From an uncultured Geobacteraceae bacterium (GTDB lineage: Bacteria > Desulfobacterota > Desulfuromonadia > Geobacterales > Pseudopelobacteraceae), in NCBI GenBank assembly GCA_903939115.1, contig CAJAFV010000015.1:1-44615 (forward strand): 44,615 nt of DNA, given 5' to 3'. This document shows positions 24,323 through 34,100 of the stretch, piece after piece (within the stretch, counting starts at the first letter, position 1; each line of letters opens with the position of its first letter). Under the pieces are notes generated by a model. The model was not told the DNA's origin and ran no database searches. It was given only the letters and a program-made list of their open reading frames with translations. The translations under genes and the position numbers were made by a program.

Positions 24323-24353
24323 AAAAAAACCGGCGCTTTTAGAGGGCGCCGGC
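24323..24353 (-). terminator. Terminator copy belonging to a decayed cytochrome gene
   Basis: The stem ccggcgc/gcgccgg (24330-24336 with 24346-24352) has a T run on the minus strand. It is almost identical to the terminator of the nine-heme cytochrome at 31106-31136, including the bases that follow. Confidence 0.75.
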
Positions 24354-24414
24354 AATGTGTTTCAGTTTCTTCAGTGGAGAGGGGCAGACCCCCTCACCGG
24401 TTACAAGTGAAGCT

Positions 24415-24543
24415 TTAGTAGGATGTTTCACGGAGTGCTTTTCTGTATGGAACTGGACCAGCACCCTGTGCGTTTGTGTGGTCATCAGAACCTGAATATG
24501 CAACAACGCAAGCCTGGTACCGGAGGTTTATATTTGTGGCACT
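24415..24543 (-). pseudogene. Remnant of the 3' end of a multiheme cytochrome gene
   Basis: On the minus strand an open stretch of 42 codons ends SDDHTNAQGAGPVPYRKALR and then ETSY-stop. It aligns with the C-terminus of the nine-heme protein at 31188-34223 (CDDHGSNQGAGTGTFRKVLR, then KTSY-stop). The bases after the stop, including the GAGAGGGG hairpin and the ccggcgc terminator, also match. There is no start codon, an in-frame TAA lies just upstream, and no CxxCH remains. The DNA upstream (24547-24642) no longer resembles a cytochrome. This is a deletion remnant of a second, related cytochrome gene. Confidence 0.8.
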
Positions 24544-24642
24544 TTAATAGCGATCCTGTTACCGGGGAATAAAAATTGTGTCATCATGCGGTAATATACT
24601 GGCGATGTTGCAGGTCAACGCTTAATAACTCGACATGGAATA

Positions 24643-26283
24643 TCACATCCCATCCTTCTTTTTATAAATAGTTACAAAACTTCTTGAAATAGGCCTATAA
24701 CTTCGTGCTTTTTCACCCCAAAAATAGAGAGTAGATCGTGCACCTATGATGTCAACGGCTCCAATCTTATCATAAAAATCTTTGACATATCGTTCTTCCC
24801 AGTCAAAAATATATTGCTTTGTAGATTTCCCCAACATCCATGATGAACTTTCAAAAACTTTAACAATATATCTTGGTTGAGCCACCTCAATTTCGCTAAT
24901 CATCTGTTTTTGCATTCGCTCTGCGTAAGGTTGATCTTCAGTCAATCCGTACATGTAAATATGTCCTGTGGCCGAAAGCCTATCGGCATAGAAATAAATT
25001 TCAGGTTCGGACCCAAGGACCGCAATCGTATCTTCAGGAGACGAGTTATTCTTTATGTAGTTTGCAATCTGTAATGCTTCTGGAAATGGGCACTCTGTAT
25101 AGATGTCACGACTCACATCAAGGGGAGAGGATACAAAGAAATTATCTCGCTCCAGAAAGAAACATGATGATGTAGCCATTATAAACAAGAATGGCGGCAT
25201 AAAATTTGAAAACCGCGCCATTTTTGCTGAGGAAAAAAAAGTAATGCCATGGTTTATACCCACACCTGTCATCAACGACACCGCTGGCAATAACAAAATG
25301 AAATAATGCGGGCGGAAATACAATCCAGGGCAAATTGAAAGAAAAGAAAACGCCAGGAAACCCGATACGAAAAATCTGTCAGTGCAGCAAATCTTTTTTA
25401 GGCAAAATAGTACGAACCCCAACCCGGCAAACAGCCACAAAAATAGCTGTATTTTTAGAATTTTTCCAAAATTATCGGTGAAAAAAGTACAGCCTGAAGT
25501 GAGTGATGCAAGAGAAGTGTATTCACGGGCGTACTGCACCGTCCATAACCAGAAATCAGTAAAGCTCCCACTTCTGATCATCCAGATGACAATTAGAGAA
25601 TAGGGAATGATCGTGCCGAGCAGGAAAAGGAAACTTCCCATCAGGACACTTTTTTTGTCGGAGGAGTGATTTTTCCAGGCACCCCGCATTAAATACAGAG
25701 CGGCATAAATCAAGAGTATTATTGCATGCTGCTTCATGGTCACAGCCAAGCCGAAACTAATTCCGCTGATAAACAGCATATATTCCGGATTCTTGCTAGG
25801 GCGGAGCAACAACTCAAAGCCAGCCAAGGCAAACAACACCACAAACTGAGTTGCATGGGCAAAATAACCGAGAACTGACCAGCTAAGGGATAATACTGCA
25901 TAACTAGTACAAGAATAAATGGCACTGCTGCTATCAAAGAGCCGCTTTGTAAGTAAGTAGACTAGATAGATGCACGTTCCGTTTACAATTAGTAGCCCTG
26001 CATGAATACCGGTTGGGGTTTGACCAAACAGAAACATGAAGAATGCATAAACAACGCTGGTTCCTGGAAGCTTCATAGTATATGCGTGCGTGAAAGGGGG
26101 GATACCCTTCAGAAGGAGTTGCCCTATGTAGGCATACTCACCTTCATCGCGTTCAAGGGGTATGCTCAGCAGGCGAATTCGAACATAGAAAGCAACCGAT
26201 AAAACCGTGAACATCAAAATATAAGGAAGGTTTGTGAGAAGGCGTTCGTAGAATTGTTTTTTAAGTTCATCGTTGACTGTCAC
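24643..26283 (-). CDS. GT-C (PMT/ArnT-like) membrane glycosyltransferase
   Basis: A 546-residue polytopic protein with roughly eleven membrane spans. It has a short N-terminal cytoplasmic part, then a first periplasmic loop containing IPLERDEGEYAYIGQLL, with Asp46-Glu47 as the acidic pair used by PMT-2/ArnT-type enzymes. A periplasmic C-terminal domain (about 400-546) follows, with EPEIYFYADRLSATGHIY. It would transfer a sugar from a polyprenyl-phosphate donor to a protein or lipid outside the inner membrane. The start is a GTG without a strong ribosome-binding site. It is divergent from a TMTC-like gene and may serve the same glycosylation process. Confidence 0.8.
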   Translation of the reverse strand: MTVNDELKKQFYERLLTNLPYILMFTVLSVAFYVRIRLLSIPLERDEGEYAYIGQLLLKGIPPFTHAYTMKLPGTSVVYAFFMFLFGQTPTGIHAGLLIVNGTCIYLVYLLTKRLFDSSSAIYSCTSYAVLSLSWSVLGYFAHATQFVVLFALAGFELLLRPSKNPEYMLFISGISFGLAVTMKQHAIILLIYAALYLMRGAWKNHSSDKKSVLMGSFLFLLGTIIPYSLIVIWMIRSGSFTDFWLWTVQYAREYTSLASLTSGCTFFTDNFGKILKIQLFLWLFAGLGFVLFCLKKICCTDRFFVSGFLAFSFLSICPGLYFRPHYFILLLPAVSLMTGVGINHGITFFSSAKMARFSNFMPPFLFIMATSSCFFLERDNFFVSSPLDVSRDIYTECPFPEALQIANYIKNNSSPEDTIAVLGSEPEIYFYADRLSATGHIYMYGLTEDQPYAERMQKQMISEIEVAQPRYIVKVFESSSWMLGKSTKQYIFDWEERYVKDFYDKIGAVDIIGARSTLYFWGEKARSYRPISRSFVTIYKKKDGM

Positions 26284-26323
26284 CTGGACTATGAATCAGC
26301 CCACTTTAGATGTTTGTGCCGGA

Positions 26324-26353
26324 AATATAACATTTAGCGGAAACAAACGTCAA
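26324..26353 (-). promoter_or_regulatory. Promoter for the PMT-like glycosyltransferase
   Basis: On the minus strand TTGACG (26353-26348) and TATATT (26329-26324) are 18 bases apart, about 40 bases before the GTG start. The + strand gene at 26505 shares this spacer, but no clear promoter was seen for it. Confidence 0.5.
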
Positions 26354-26504
26354 AACTATTTGTCAATCGGCAAACACGCGATATCAGATTACATATGACT
26401 TAATTTTCAATAGTATTTATATCCAAAAGCTGTTAAGGAATTCAAAGTTTGAGTCCTTGAAGTGGATTTGGTTTAATTCAAGGTTGTCAGAGGAGAGTAG
26501 AGTA

Positions 26505-28133
26505 TTGCGTTCGACAATATTACTTTGTATCGGGCTCATTGTAATTACCTTCAGCGTATATTTGCAGGTAATGGATCATGAGTTCCTGAATTTTGACGAT
26601 GATGTTTACATTACAGAGAATGCCCATGTTGTAACTGGACTAAACGGCCCAAACATCGTGTGGGCTTTTACTTCAGTTCATTCGTTTAACTGGCATCCAA
26701 TTACATGGTTGTCACATATGGCGGATGCCCAGATGTATGGAATGAATCCAAGTGGGCATCACCTTACTAACGTCATTCTACATGTGCTTTCTTCTCTACT
26801 CCTGTTCCTGCTTCTACTCCGTTCTACAAGATTCCAGTGGCAAAGTGCCTTTGTCGCTGCTTTATTTGCTCTACATCCTTTGCATGTCGAGTCCGTAGCC
26901 TGGGTAGCGGAACGAAAAGACGTTCTCAGTGCATTTTTCTGTTTTTTCACTCTTTTCTTTTACGCTGAATATGTGGCAAAGCGAAAAACGAGGTCATACA
27001 TTATCGCTCTTGCTTCGTTTATGCTAGGCTTAATGTCTAAACCAATGCTCGTAACTCTCCCCATTGTCATGCTCCTAATGGATTTTTGGCCTTTTAACCG
27101 ATACCGTCTCTCAGAGCAGGAATCGGATCAGCGTCAACGAGTAGAGACTCTAAAGCAATTTGTTCCGCTTATTAAAGAAAAGGTTCCTTTTTTTGTGTGC
27201 TCTATCCTTTCAGCGGTCGTAACTATCTACGCACAGCACAAGGACGGAGCAATAAAGAGTTTTGATGTAATGCCCTTGGGCATGCGCATTGAAAATGCCA
27301 CTGTGGCATATGCAAAGTACATTTATCTAATGTTTTGGCCACATGATCTTGCTGTCCTATATCCATTTCCGACTTCAATTCCTCTCTGGCAATTCTGTTT
27401 TTCTTTGCTTTGCTTATTCCTTGTAACAGTGACAACAATTCTGGTTAGACGTAATCACCCTTATCTAATAGTAGGTTGGTTCTGGTTTCTTGTTACACTA
27501 TTGCCCGTTATTGGTCTTGTTCAAGTTGGAAGTCAGTCCATGGCTGACCGTTACACTTACATTCCCTTGATTGGGCTTTTCATAATGGTGGCATGGGGGA
27601 TACCATTCCTCACAAGAAATCTGAAATACCGTCGGAGTATTCTTGCCTTACTCGCTGGTCTGGTGTTATCCGTTTTGACTGTTTTAACTTGGAAACAGCT
27701 TGATTATTGGGGTAACAATGTTTCCCTGTACCGACATGCAGTTGACGTTACAGTTAATAACGCAATTATTCATAACAACCTGGGAGCAGCGCTTGTTAAA
27801 AATGGATACTTAGATGCTGCGATAATTGAATATCAGAAGGCTCTCAGAATAAATCCAAGCTACGTAGATGCCCACAACAACCTAGGAACTGCGTTTGCCC
27901 AGAAGGGGTATCCTGACTCCGCAATATTGGAATATACAGACGTCCTTAAAATAGATCCTTATAATATCAGCGCACTTTACAATTTAGGCACTGTGTATGC
28001 CCAAAAAGGAAAACTCGATGAGGCGATCATCTCATTCCAAAATGCACTTAAATTGAATCCCAACCATGCAGATGCAAACTATAACTTGAATGTCGTTTTA
28101 ACTCGGAAAAACAAGCTCAGCAAATCACAATAA
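26505..28133 (+). CDS. TMTC-like membrane glycosyltransferase with TPR tail
   Basis: A 542-residue protein with about ten membrane spans followed by three tetratricopeptide repeats. The first periplasmic loop has FLNFDDDVYITENAHVV with the acidic cluster at 31-33. NWHPITWLSH and LHPLHVESVAWVAERKDVLS are hallmark segments of bacterial TMTC-type GT-C proteins. The TPRs (about 432-535) carry repeated NLGxA...G..DxAIxEYxxALxIxP patterns. Start: a TTG at 26505 preceded by GAGGAG is preferred; the frame is open to a TTG at 26457. The paralogue at 29023-30750 has the same design. O-linked sugar transfer to exported proteins is the likely role, by analogy with eukaryotic TMTC O-mannosyltransferases. 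The substrate is unknown. Confidence 0.8.
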   Translation: MRSTILLCIGLIVITFSVYLQVMDHEFLNFDDDVYITENAHVVTGLNGPNIVWAFTSVHSFNWHPITWLSHMADAQMYGMNPSGHHLTNVILHVLSSLLLFLLLLRSTRFQWQSAFVAALFALHPLHVESVAWVAERKDVLSAFFCFFTLFFYAEYVAKRKTRSYIIALASFMLGLMSKPMLVTLPIVMLLMDFWPFNRYRLSEQESDQRQRVETLKQFVPLIKEKVPFFVCSILSAVVTIYAQHKDGAIKSFDVMPLGMRIENATVAYAKYIYLMFWPHDLAVLYPFPTSIPLWQFCFSLLCLFLVTVTTILVRRNHPYLIVGWFWFLVTLLPVIGLVQVGSQSMADRYTYIPLIGLFIMVAWGIPFLTRNLKYRRSILALLAGLVLSVLTVLTWKQLDYWGNNVSLYRHAVDVTVNNAIIHNNLGAALVKNGYLDAAIIEYQKALRINPSYVDAHNNLGTAFAQKGYPDSAILEYTDVLKIDPYNISALYNLGTVYAQKGKLDEAIISFQNALKLNPNHADANYNLNVVLTRKNKLSKSQ

Positions 28134-28350
28134 ATGGGACCGTCCTGCATCTCATTCCCTCGATTATATTTACTTACGGCCTCTTTCAACTTTTCCTTTG
28201 ATTTTCAGCGTTCCCGTCTTCTGCAAACAGCAGCTAAATTAGATTCATCACACGGTTTTTGGTGCTTGAGCCTCACACGGACTACTATGGAGAGACGTTT
28301 AATCCTATAACTCAGGAACCAGATCCCAAAGGCCTCTTTCCAGATGTAAG

Positions 28351-28671
28351 TTACTTTAACTCGTATGTTTTTATATCTTTGTTAGAATCTCCGTCAGTCT
28401 GGTCCTTTTGCGGCTCTTCCTTTGTCTCAGGGGGAGGCATGGGAGTCGTCTCTGCGCTTTTGCATGCCTGAATACAATCGGCCTTGCCTTTATTACAGGC
28501 AGCAATCATATCCTGCTCTTCCTGAACATTGCCAGCAGTAAGCCGGGCCTGTTCGATGCATGGCGCTACCGGTGGAGAACAACCACTAATGCATTCATCA
28601 TACTGATCCGCAGCGGCAGGTAGTGCAGAGGAAAGCAGCAGAAAGCAAAGCAATAATATTGATTTTGGCAT
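28351..28671 (-). CDS. Small secreted cysteine-rich protein
   Basis: A 106-residue exported protein. The ATG at 28671 has GGAG 9 bases upstream and is preferred over 28686. A signal peptide ends near SALPAAADQ (about residue 22). The mature part has six cysteines in the order CxxxC, C, C, C, CxxxC within about 45 residues (CISGC, APC, AAC, ADC, QAC), suggesting a compact disulphide-linked helical hairpin. It ends in a Pro/Glu/Lys-rich tail. No family was recognised. It is convergent with the TMTC-like gene upstream and isolated from other minus-strand genes. Confidence 0.65.
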   Translation of the reverse strand: MPKSILLLCFLLLSSALPAAADQYDECISGCSPPVAPCIEQARLTAGNVQEEQDMIAACNKGKADCIQACKSAETTPMPPPETKEEPQKDQTDGDSNKDIKTYELK

Positions 28672-28686
28672 AAGCGCAAACTCCAT

Positions 28687-29022
28687 TTCTGAACTATATT
28701 TTTTATCACTGCGGCATCATACCGTTATTGTTGAAGCTTTGCAATAAATAGACGAGATAACAGTCGGTGATTTTTATAAGAGTGAAGACTAAGAGGAGAT
28801 GTAGTTAATACTATTTTGCTGGAGTTGAAGCAATTCCGAGGAGGCCATTAGTCTCAACTTAACTTGCTAGATTATTCAAGGCTCATTTACTAAGGCGGAG
28901 ACCATGTTTTTATGGGATTTTCTTGTCCAGTCTCCAACAGACGAACCTCCTCTTCCTATTGTGGCTAATTATCGTTAGAGATCAAGCTCATAAAAATTAA
29001 ATAACAATTAATGTTATTTAAA
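28687..29022. other. Intergenic region between two minus-strand genes
   Basis: AT-rich and without a supported gene. The right edge holds the AT-rich hairpin annotated at 28991-29021. Nothing else is recognised. Confidence 0.5.
28991..29021 (-). terminator. AT-rich hairpin terminator after TMTC-like gene
   Basis: A perfect 10-bp inverted repeat (28997-29006 with 29012-29021), all A/T except one C-G pair, around a 5-base loop. It is followed by a T run on the minus strand directly after the stop codon. The weak stem lowers confidence. Confidence 0.5.
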
Positions 29023-30750
29023 CTACTTTAAACTCTTCTGCTGTAAAGCTATTTGTAAATTGCCCTTCGCTTTTTCATCACCCGGATTTAGCTGTAAGAC
29101 AATGTTAAATTGCTGAATTGCCTCATCAAGCATCCCCTGCTGGGCCAAAGTAACCCCCAGATTATTGCGAAACTTAGGATTGTTTGGCTCTATTCTGACT
29201 GCATCATTTAATTTACCAATCGACTCGTTTATTGCCCCGAGTTTTCCCAGCACTAATCCCAGATTAAAATGTGCCTGCGCAAAATTGGGATCAAGCGCAA
29301 TCGCTTCGTTAAAATGTGTAATCGCATCTAATTCTTTTCCCTGAGTATCCAAAAGAAAAGCCAGATCGAACTGAACTATTGGATCACGAGGCTCAATATC
29401 TATAGACCTTTTGAACTCGCTAATGGCCTGTTCATTGTTTCCAAGCTGTTGATAGACAAGACCAAGGCTATAATAGGCAAAATGATTATTTTCAGTAACC
29501 TCCAGTGAGTGTTTGATGAGGTCTTTATTATTCCGCCAGTAGCCGAGCTGCCGCCACGTAGTCAGCGACAGCATCAGCAAAAATACTACGGCGGCTGCAC
29601 TAATCGCTTTTTTCAGTTTCGGCGATGAGTAACAGATTTCAGTCGCCCCCCAGCTTGCCATGATGAACAGCCCGATAAATGGGATGTAAGTATAGCGATC
29701 TGCCATCGACTGTTTACCAACCTGAACTAAACCGATTACCGGTAACAACGTAATTAGATACCAGAACCAGCCAACAAAATAATACCTGTACGCATCTGCA
29801 TATTTTATAACCAAGAATGAAAGCACACATACCGCGCCGGCAGCAGAACTGACTTTCCACGCCGGCAGTGAAACTAAGGGATAAATAACCGCCAGATCAA
29901 TCGGAAAAACCATCTTGATCATATACAGTAACAGAGTCCAGAATGCATTGGAAACTCGGTCAGGAAAAGGTACATTGGCCAATTTAGATATGCTTGGTTG
30001 CTGAGCATATAGTGTCACTATTGAAGAACCTGCAGATAGCAACACAAAAGGAATTTTCTCTAAAACCAGTTGTCGTACGGTTCTCCCATTTCTCACCTGC
30101 GGTTGCATGTCTTTTACATTGCTACCGGATGGTAGGCGTATGCTTAAGCGCCTAAACGGCCAGTAATCAAGAAGCAACAGCAGGATGGGAGTTGACACAA
30201 GCATCGGTTTTGCCATCAAGCCGAATGCAAATGCTATAACAGAAAAGACATACATACTTAACCGGCCCCGCGTTACGTAAAAGCTGTAACAAAGAAGGGT
30301 CAGGATCAGGAACAGGGCACTCAATACATCTTTTCGCTCCGCTACCCAGGCAACCGACTCCACATGAAGCGGATGCAGGGCAAAACAGGCTGCCACAAAA
30401 GCACTTCTCCAGACAGCACCGGTCATAACGTTTAAAAGCAACATCAACAATGCAGCGGAAATAGCATGGAGAACGACATTGACAACATGAAATCCGGCAG
30501 GGTTATTGCCAAATAGGTGGCTGTCCAGCATAAGCGAAATCCAGGTGACTGGATGCCAGTTGCCCGAATGGAATGCAGTAAATGCCCACGTAATTGAGTC
30601 AAAAGATAGACCTGATACAACGTGGGAATTGTTTGTAACATAATCAGCATCATCAAGAACAAAAAAGGGGAAATAAGCAGCTTGTATATAGATTGCTACG
30701 GTCACTACGAAAAGCCCCAACATTATCAGGTACGATTTACGTGAGTTCAC
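29023..30750 (-). CDS. TMTC-like membrane glycosyltransferase with TPR tail, second copy
   Basis: A 575-residue paralogue of the protein at 26505-28133. It has the same loop (FFVLDDADYVTNNSHVVSGL, acidic pair at 33-34), the same NWHPVTWISLML and LHPLHVESVAWVAERKDVLS segments, about ten membrane spans, and then about four TPR units rich in NLGLVLGKLGAINESIGKL-type repeats. The GTG at 30750 is chosen because AAAGGA lies 7 bases before it; the frame is open to 30852 but those starts lack a site and would add an uncharged leader unlike the paralogue. The two copies face each other across a short Cys-rich gene. Confidence 0.8.
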   Translation of the reverse strand: MNSRKSYLIMLGLFVVTVAIYIQAAYFPFFVLDDADYVTNNSHVVSGLSFDSITWAFTAFHSGNWHPVTWISLMLDSHLFGNNPAGFHVVNVVLHAISAALLMLLLNVMTGAVWRSAFVAACFALHPLHVESVAWVAERKDVLSALFLILTLLCYSFYVTRGRLSMYVFSVIAFAFGLMAKPMLVSTPILLLLLDYWPFRRLSIRLPSGSNVKDMQPQVRNGRTVRQLVLEKIPFVLLSAGSSIVTLYAQQPSISKLANVPFPDRVSNAFWTLLLYMIKMVFPIDLAVIYPLVSLPAWKVSSAAGAVCVLSFLVIKYADAYRYYFVGWFWYLITLLPVIGLVQVGKQSMADRYTYIPFIGLFIMASWGATEICYSSPKLKKAISAAAVVFLLMLSLTTWRQLGYWRNNKDLIKHSLEVTENNHFAYYSLGLVYQQLGNNEQAISEFKRSIDIEPRDPIVQFDLAFLLDTQGKELDAITHFNEAIALDPNFAQAHFNLGLVLGKLGAINESIGKLNDAVRIEPNNPKFRNNLGVTLAQQGMLDEAIQQFNIVLQLNPGDEKAKGNLQIALQQKSLK

Positions 30751-31032
30751 TTCATATCCTTTATTGGTAGATTTTTCATTTTGCAACATCTTCTTGGATT
30801 TATTATAAAAGGCGTGATCCGACGACTGCGTACAGTACCATGTTTTAAGCAATTATCAAGTCTAACCATAGAGCAGCTAAATACCAAAGTAGTTTGCAGT
30901 AGGCACCACTCTTGCTATAACGCCCTCCCCAAAAACTGTAATATTTATTTCTGTGTCAAGGCCCCTTGCCGACAGTGCTCCAAGTTTACCAGTAGAACGT
31001 TTGCGATGATTACGATGATCCAGATCATGATG

Positions 31033-31075
31033 TGCTCTCCTTTTTTGGGCAAAAAAATACCCCATGGCGAAATGC
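31033..31075 (-). terminator. Second hairpin downstream of the nine-heme cytochrome
   Basis: A hairpin with arms around taccccatggc and gcctaggg has a T run on the minus strand (from 31047-31041). It is the same block as at 18821-18906. It follows the main terminator in tandem. The remaining bases up to 30790 contain no supported gene. Confidence 0.6.
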
Positions 31076-31105
31076 CTAGGGCTGTTACGTGTTTTCACCT
31101 GATAC

Positions 31106-31136
31106 AAAAAAACCGGCGCTTTTTGAGGGCGCCGGC
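31106..31136 (-). terminator. Main terminator of the nine-heme cytochrome
   Basis: The stem ccggcgc/gcgccgg (31113-31119 with 31129-31135) has a seven-T tail on the minus strand. A further 9-bp hairpin, ggagagggg/cccctctcc (31150-31158 with 31164-31172), lies between it and the stop codon. Confidence 0.9.
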
Positions 31137-31187
31137 AATGTGTTTCAGTGGAGAGGGGCAGAACCCCTCTCCGTTTACAAGTGAAGC

Positions 31188-34100
31188 TTAGTAGGATGTT
31201 TTACGAAGTACTTTACGGAATGTACCTGTACCAGCACCCTGATTGGAACCATGGTCATCGCAACCACCCCAGTTGTCAAACACATTGTTTGTGCCGTCTG
31301 GGCCTGCTGCGCCAGCCTGGATACCGACTGTTACATGCGACTGGGTTGTAGTACCGTTTGGCTGCAGTGAACCGGTTGTAGTAACGGCCGGAGTAGCTTG
31401 ATTGGACAGAGTGTAGCAACCCATTGATTTTGCCTGGTAGTCGAACTCGCCAGCAATTGGCTGCTGCGATTTCTGCTCCCAGTTCAGGTCGTTGCTTGTA
31501 CCGCCAGTTGTGAACTGGTAAGAGCCTTTTGTAAGAGTAGCTGCGCTAGTAGCGTATGAAGGCTGGTTAGCAATACTCTTACCATTGTCTTTCAGTGTTA
31601 TGTTTGCAGCAGTTATGCCAGGAACGATAGTGCGGTAAGGCAGAGTTGTGAAAGTCTGGCCGGTTGTTAAGCCAGAGCCTGTACCGTTACGGTTACCGGA
31701 ATAGCTGTTGTACAAGGCAGTACCTGTACCATTAGATACGCCACCTTTTGTACCAGGTACGTACATGATGTTAGCAAAACCTGGCATAAAGCGGTTGTGC
31801 TTGGTTGTGTTGCCCATACCGTCTGTGTAGGTCTGGTCAGCGGAACCATGGATACCACCGAAGATATTGCCGGCAGTAACACCGGAGTTGTGGCAGTTGT
31901 TGCACTGGATACCAAACACGTTACCGTAAAGAGCGCCAGCAGGTTTGCCGTAGCCAGTTGCGCCAGTGGCAGTTGTGATAGTGTTCATCGAACGGAGACG
32001 ACCTTCGCCGGTCATGTTGCCGAAGATGGTGTTGTCCGGACCGTTGCAACGGGTTGTGTTGGCATATTCACCAGCATGGTTGAAGCCAGCTGCGCCGGTT
32101 GAAGCACCGATCGAGCCGTATGTTTCGAAGGCGTGGCAGTTGAAGCAGACCAGGTAAGGCTTGGTGCCAACGCCGACTGCTGCAGGTCCTGTTACATCGG
32201 CGCCCTGATGACGTGCATCAGTACCAACGTTGTTACGGAGGAGGTACTCGTTAGCAGAACCGTGAGCACCAATTACAGCTTTGTTGAAAGGTAATACGTT
32301 TACATCAGCAGCACGATACTGACCGACAGTGTGGCAATCGCCGCAGTGGAGGGTGGAGTCGTCGCCGAGGGTTGTGCCGCCGTTACGTGCGCCGGTTTCG
32401 CCAGCTGCATCGGCCAATGTTGTGTAAGCTGCAGTGAACTTGCCAGCGTCATAGATGGTTGAACGTGCGCCTGGCAGTGTAACGCCTCTTTCAGCGCCTG
32501 TACCTGCACCGGAATTGTTGGTGAATGCGGCTACATCAGCAATCTGACGTGAACCTGATACACGGGTACGACCTGAGTATTTCTTACCAAGAACTGCGTG
32601 GTGTGAAGGGTTGCCTGTAGCGAACTGGCTTTTTGCATCAACAACGGCCGGGCGCTCAAGCAGGTCATACTGGTTAGAGATGGTGTCGCCGAATGGGTTG
32701 GTTGCGGAAGCAGTTTTACCTGCAGCAGCTACCATAAGAGCCTGAATGCCAGCGATACCTGTTGCGCCGTTAGCGTCATGGCAGGAGAGGCAGAAGTTAT
32801 CCATGTTGCTGAAGCTTGGTGCAGCAGGATCCCACTGAATGTCAGCGTTTGTATCAGCGTTACGCAGATGGATCTTGGCGTCAGCCATGTGGTAGGCAGG
32901 ATCGGTTACGATAACGCCGCCCTGTGCTTTACCTTCAAGGTGACAGGCTGCGCAGTGTGCATTCTGAAGAGAAACACCAGTTACGTGGTGTGACCATTTG
33001 GCGAATTCCTGTGTAATTGAACGGACACCGCTGTTGTCCTGAACAAAACCAGCGCCTGCGTTCTGGCCAGTTGAGTGGCATTCGATGCAGCCATCTCCAA
33101 CAGTTGTAGTTGCGCCTGCATGTGCTGCATTTGCATCTGTGAGTGATGGTGTATTAGTGCCATGGCAAGGTGTGCAGGTATTGGCAGAAACAGTACCTGG
33201 GTGGCCACCGTTGTTAGCGCCGTTATGGCAGTCGTAGCAGATAACGCCGGCTGTTTTGTGATTTGAAGCAGTCCATGCGTTGTAAACGTTATTTTTTGCA
33301 GGATACTGCACGTGGTTAGAAGAGTAAGAAGCTTGAGCTTGGCCAATGCCGTTTTGGTTATGGCAATTAACACAGGTAGTCAGTGCGGCATTATCCATGT
33401 TAGTGGTCACTTTGACTTGACTGGCGCCGTAAGCGAATACATAGTCAGCATTTACTAAGCCTGATGTGAAGGTTACTGGGTTTGTCCCGGTAAGTGTTAC
33501 AGCAGGACCGGAAACTTGGGTCCAAGCTGCAGGGCCATTAGTACCTGTCAGGGTTACAAGTTTGCCGAAAGCAACTGCCTGGTTAGCACCTGCGCTGGGT
33601 GGAAGAACGTTAGCAGTAGTAAAAGTACCGGCCAGAGCAACAGCACCGGTGAGTGTCGTGCCGGCAGGAATCGTTACTTTGACAGCCTGGTTAACAGCTG
33701 CAGGGATTGCAGCACTTACAGTAAACCCTGTAGCGCCAGTTAAGGTGTTAAGGTAATAGCCGCTCTTTGGCTGAAAGGTGAAGACGAGGGGAGAAACTGT
33801 TTTGCCGTAGTAGATACCAGCAACTGATGCAGGTGAAACGGAACCATTTCCATCAGTAGTTGCGCCTACAGTGAGGAGTGCTGCTTTGAACGATGCATAC
33901 ACTGATTGAGCCGTTGTTGCGAGAAGTCCGCCAGAAATCGGTCCGGCTGTGTAAGGTGATGCAGGATTGGCAGTACTAACACCATTCACTGTAACACTGG
34001 AGATGGTATAGCCAGCAGCGGCGGTTACAACAGTTGCCGGTGTCAATGCTGCATGTGTTGTGTATGACTTGAAGGTTGAGCCGTTGACGGAAGTCTGAAC

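Noticed and set aside
30781..31191. Plus-strand open frame of 136 codons downstream of the TMTC-like gene
   Set aside because: It crosses two minus-strand terminators and has no domain or ribosome-binding site.
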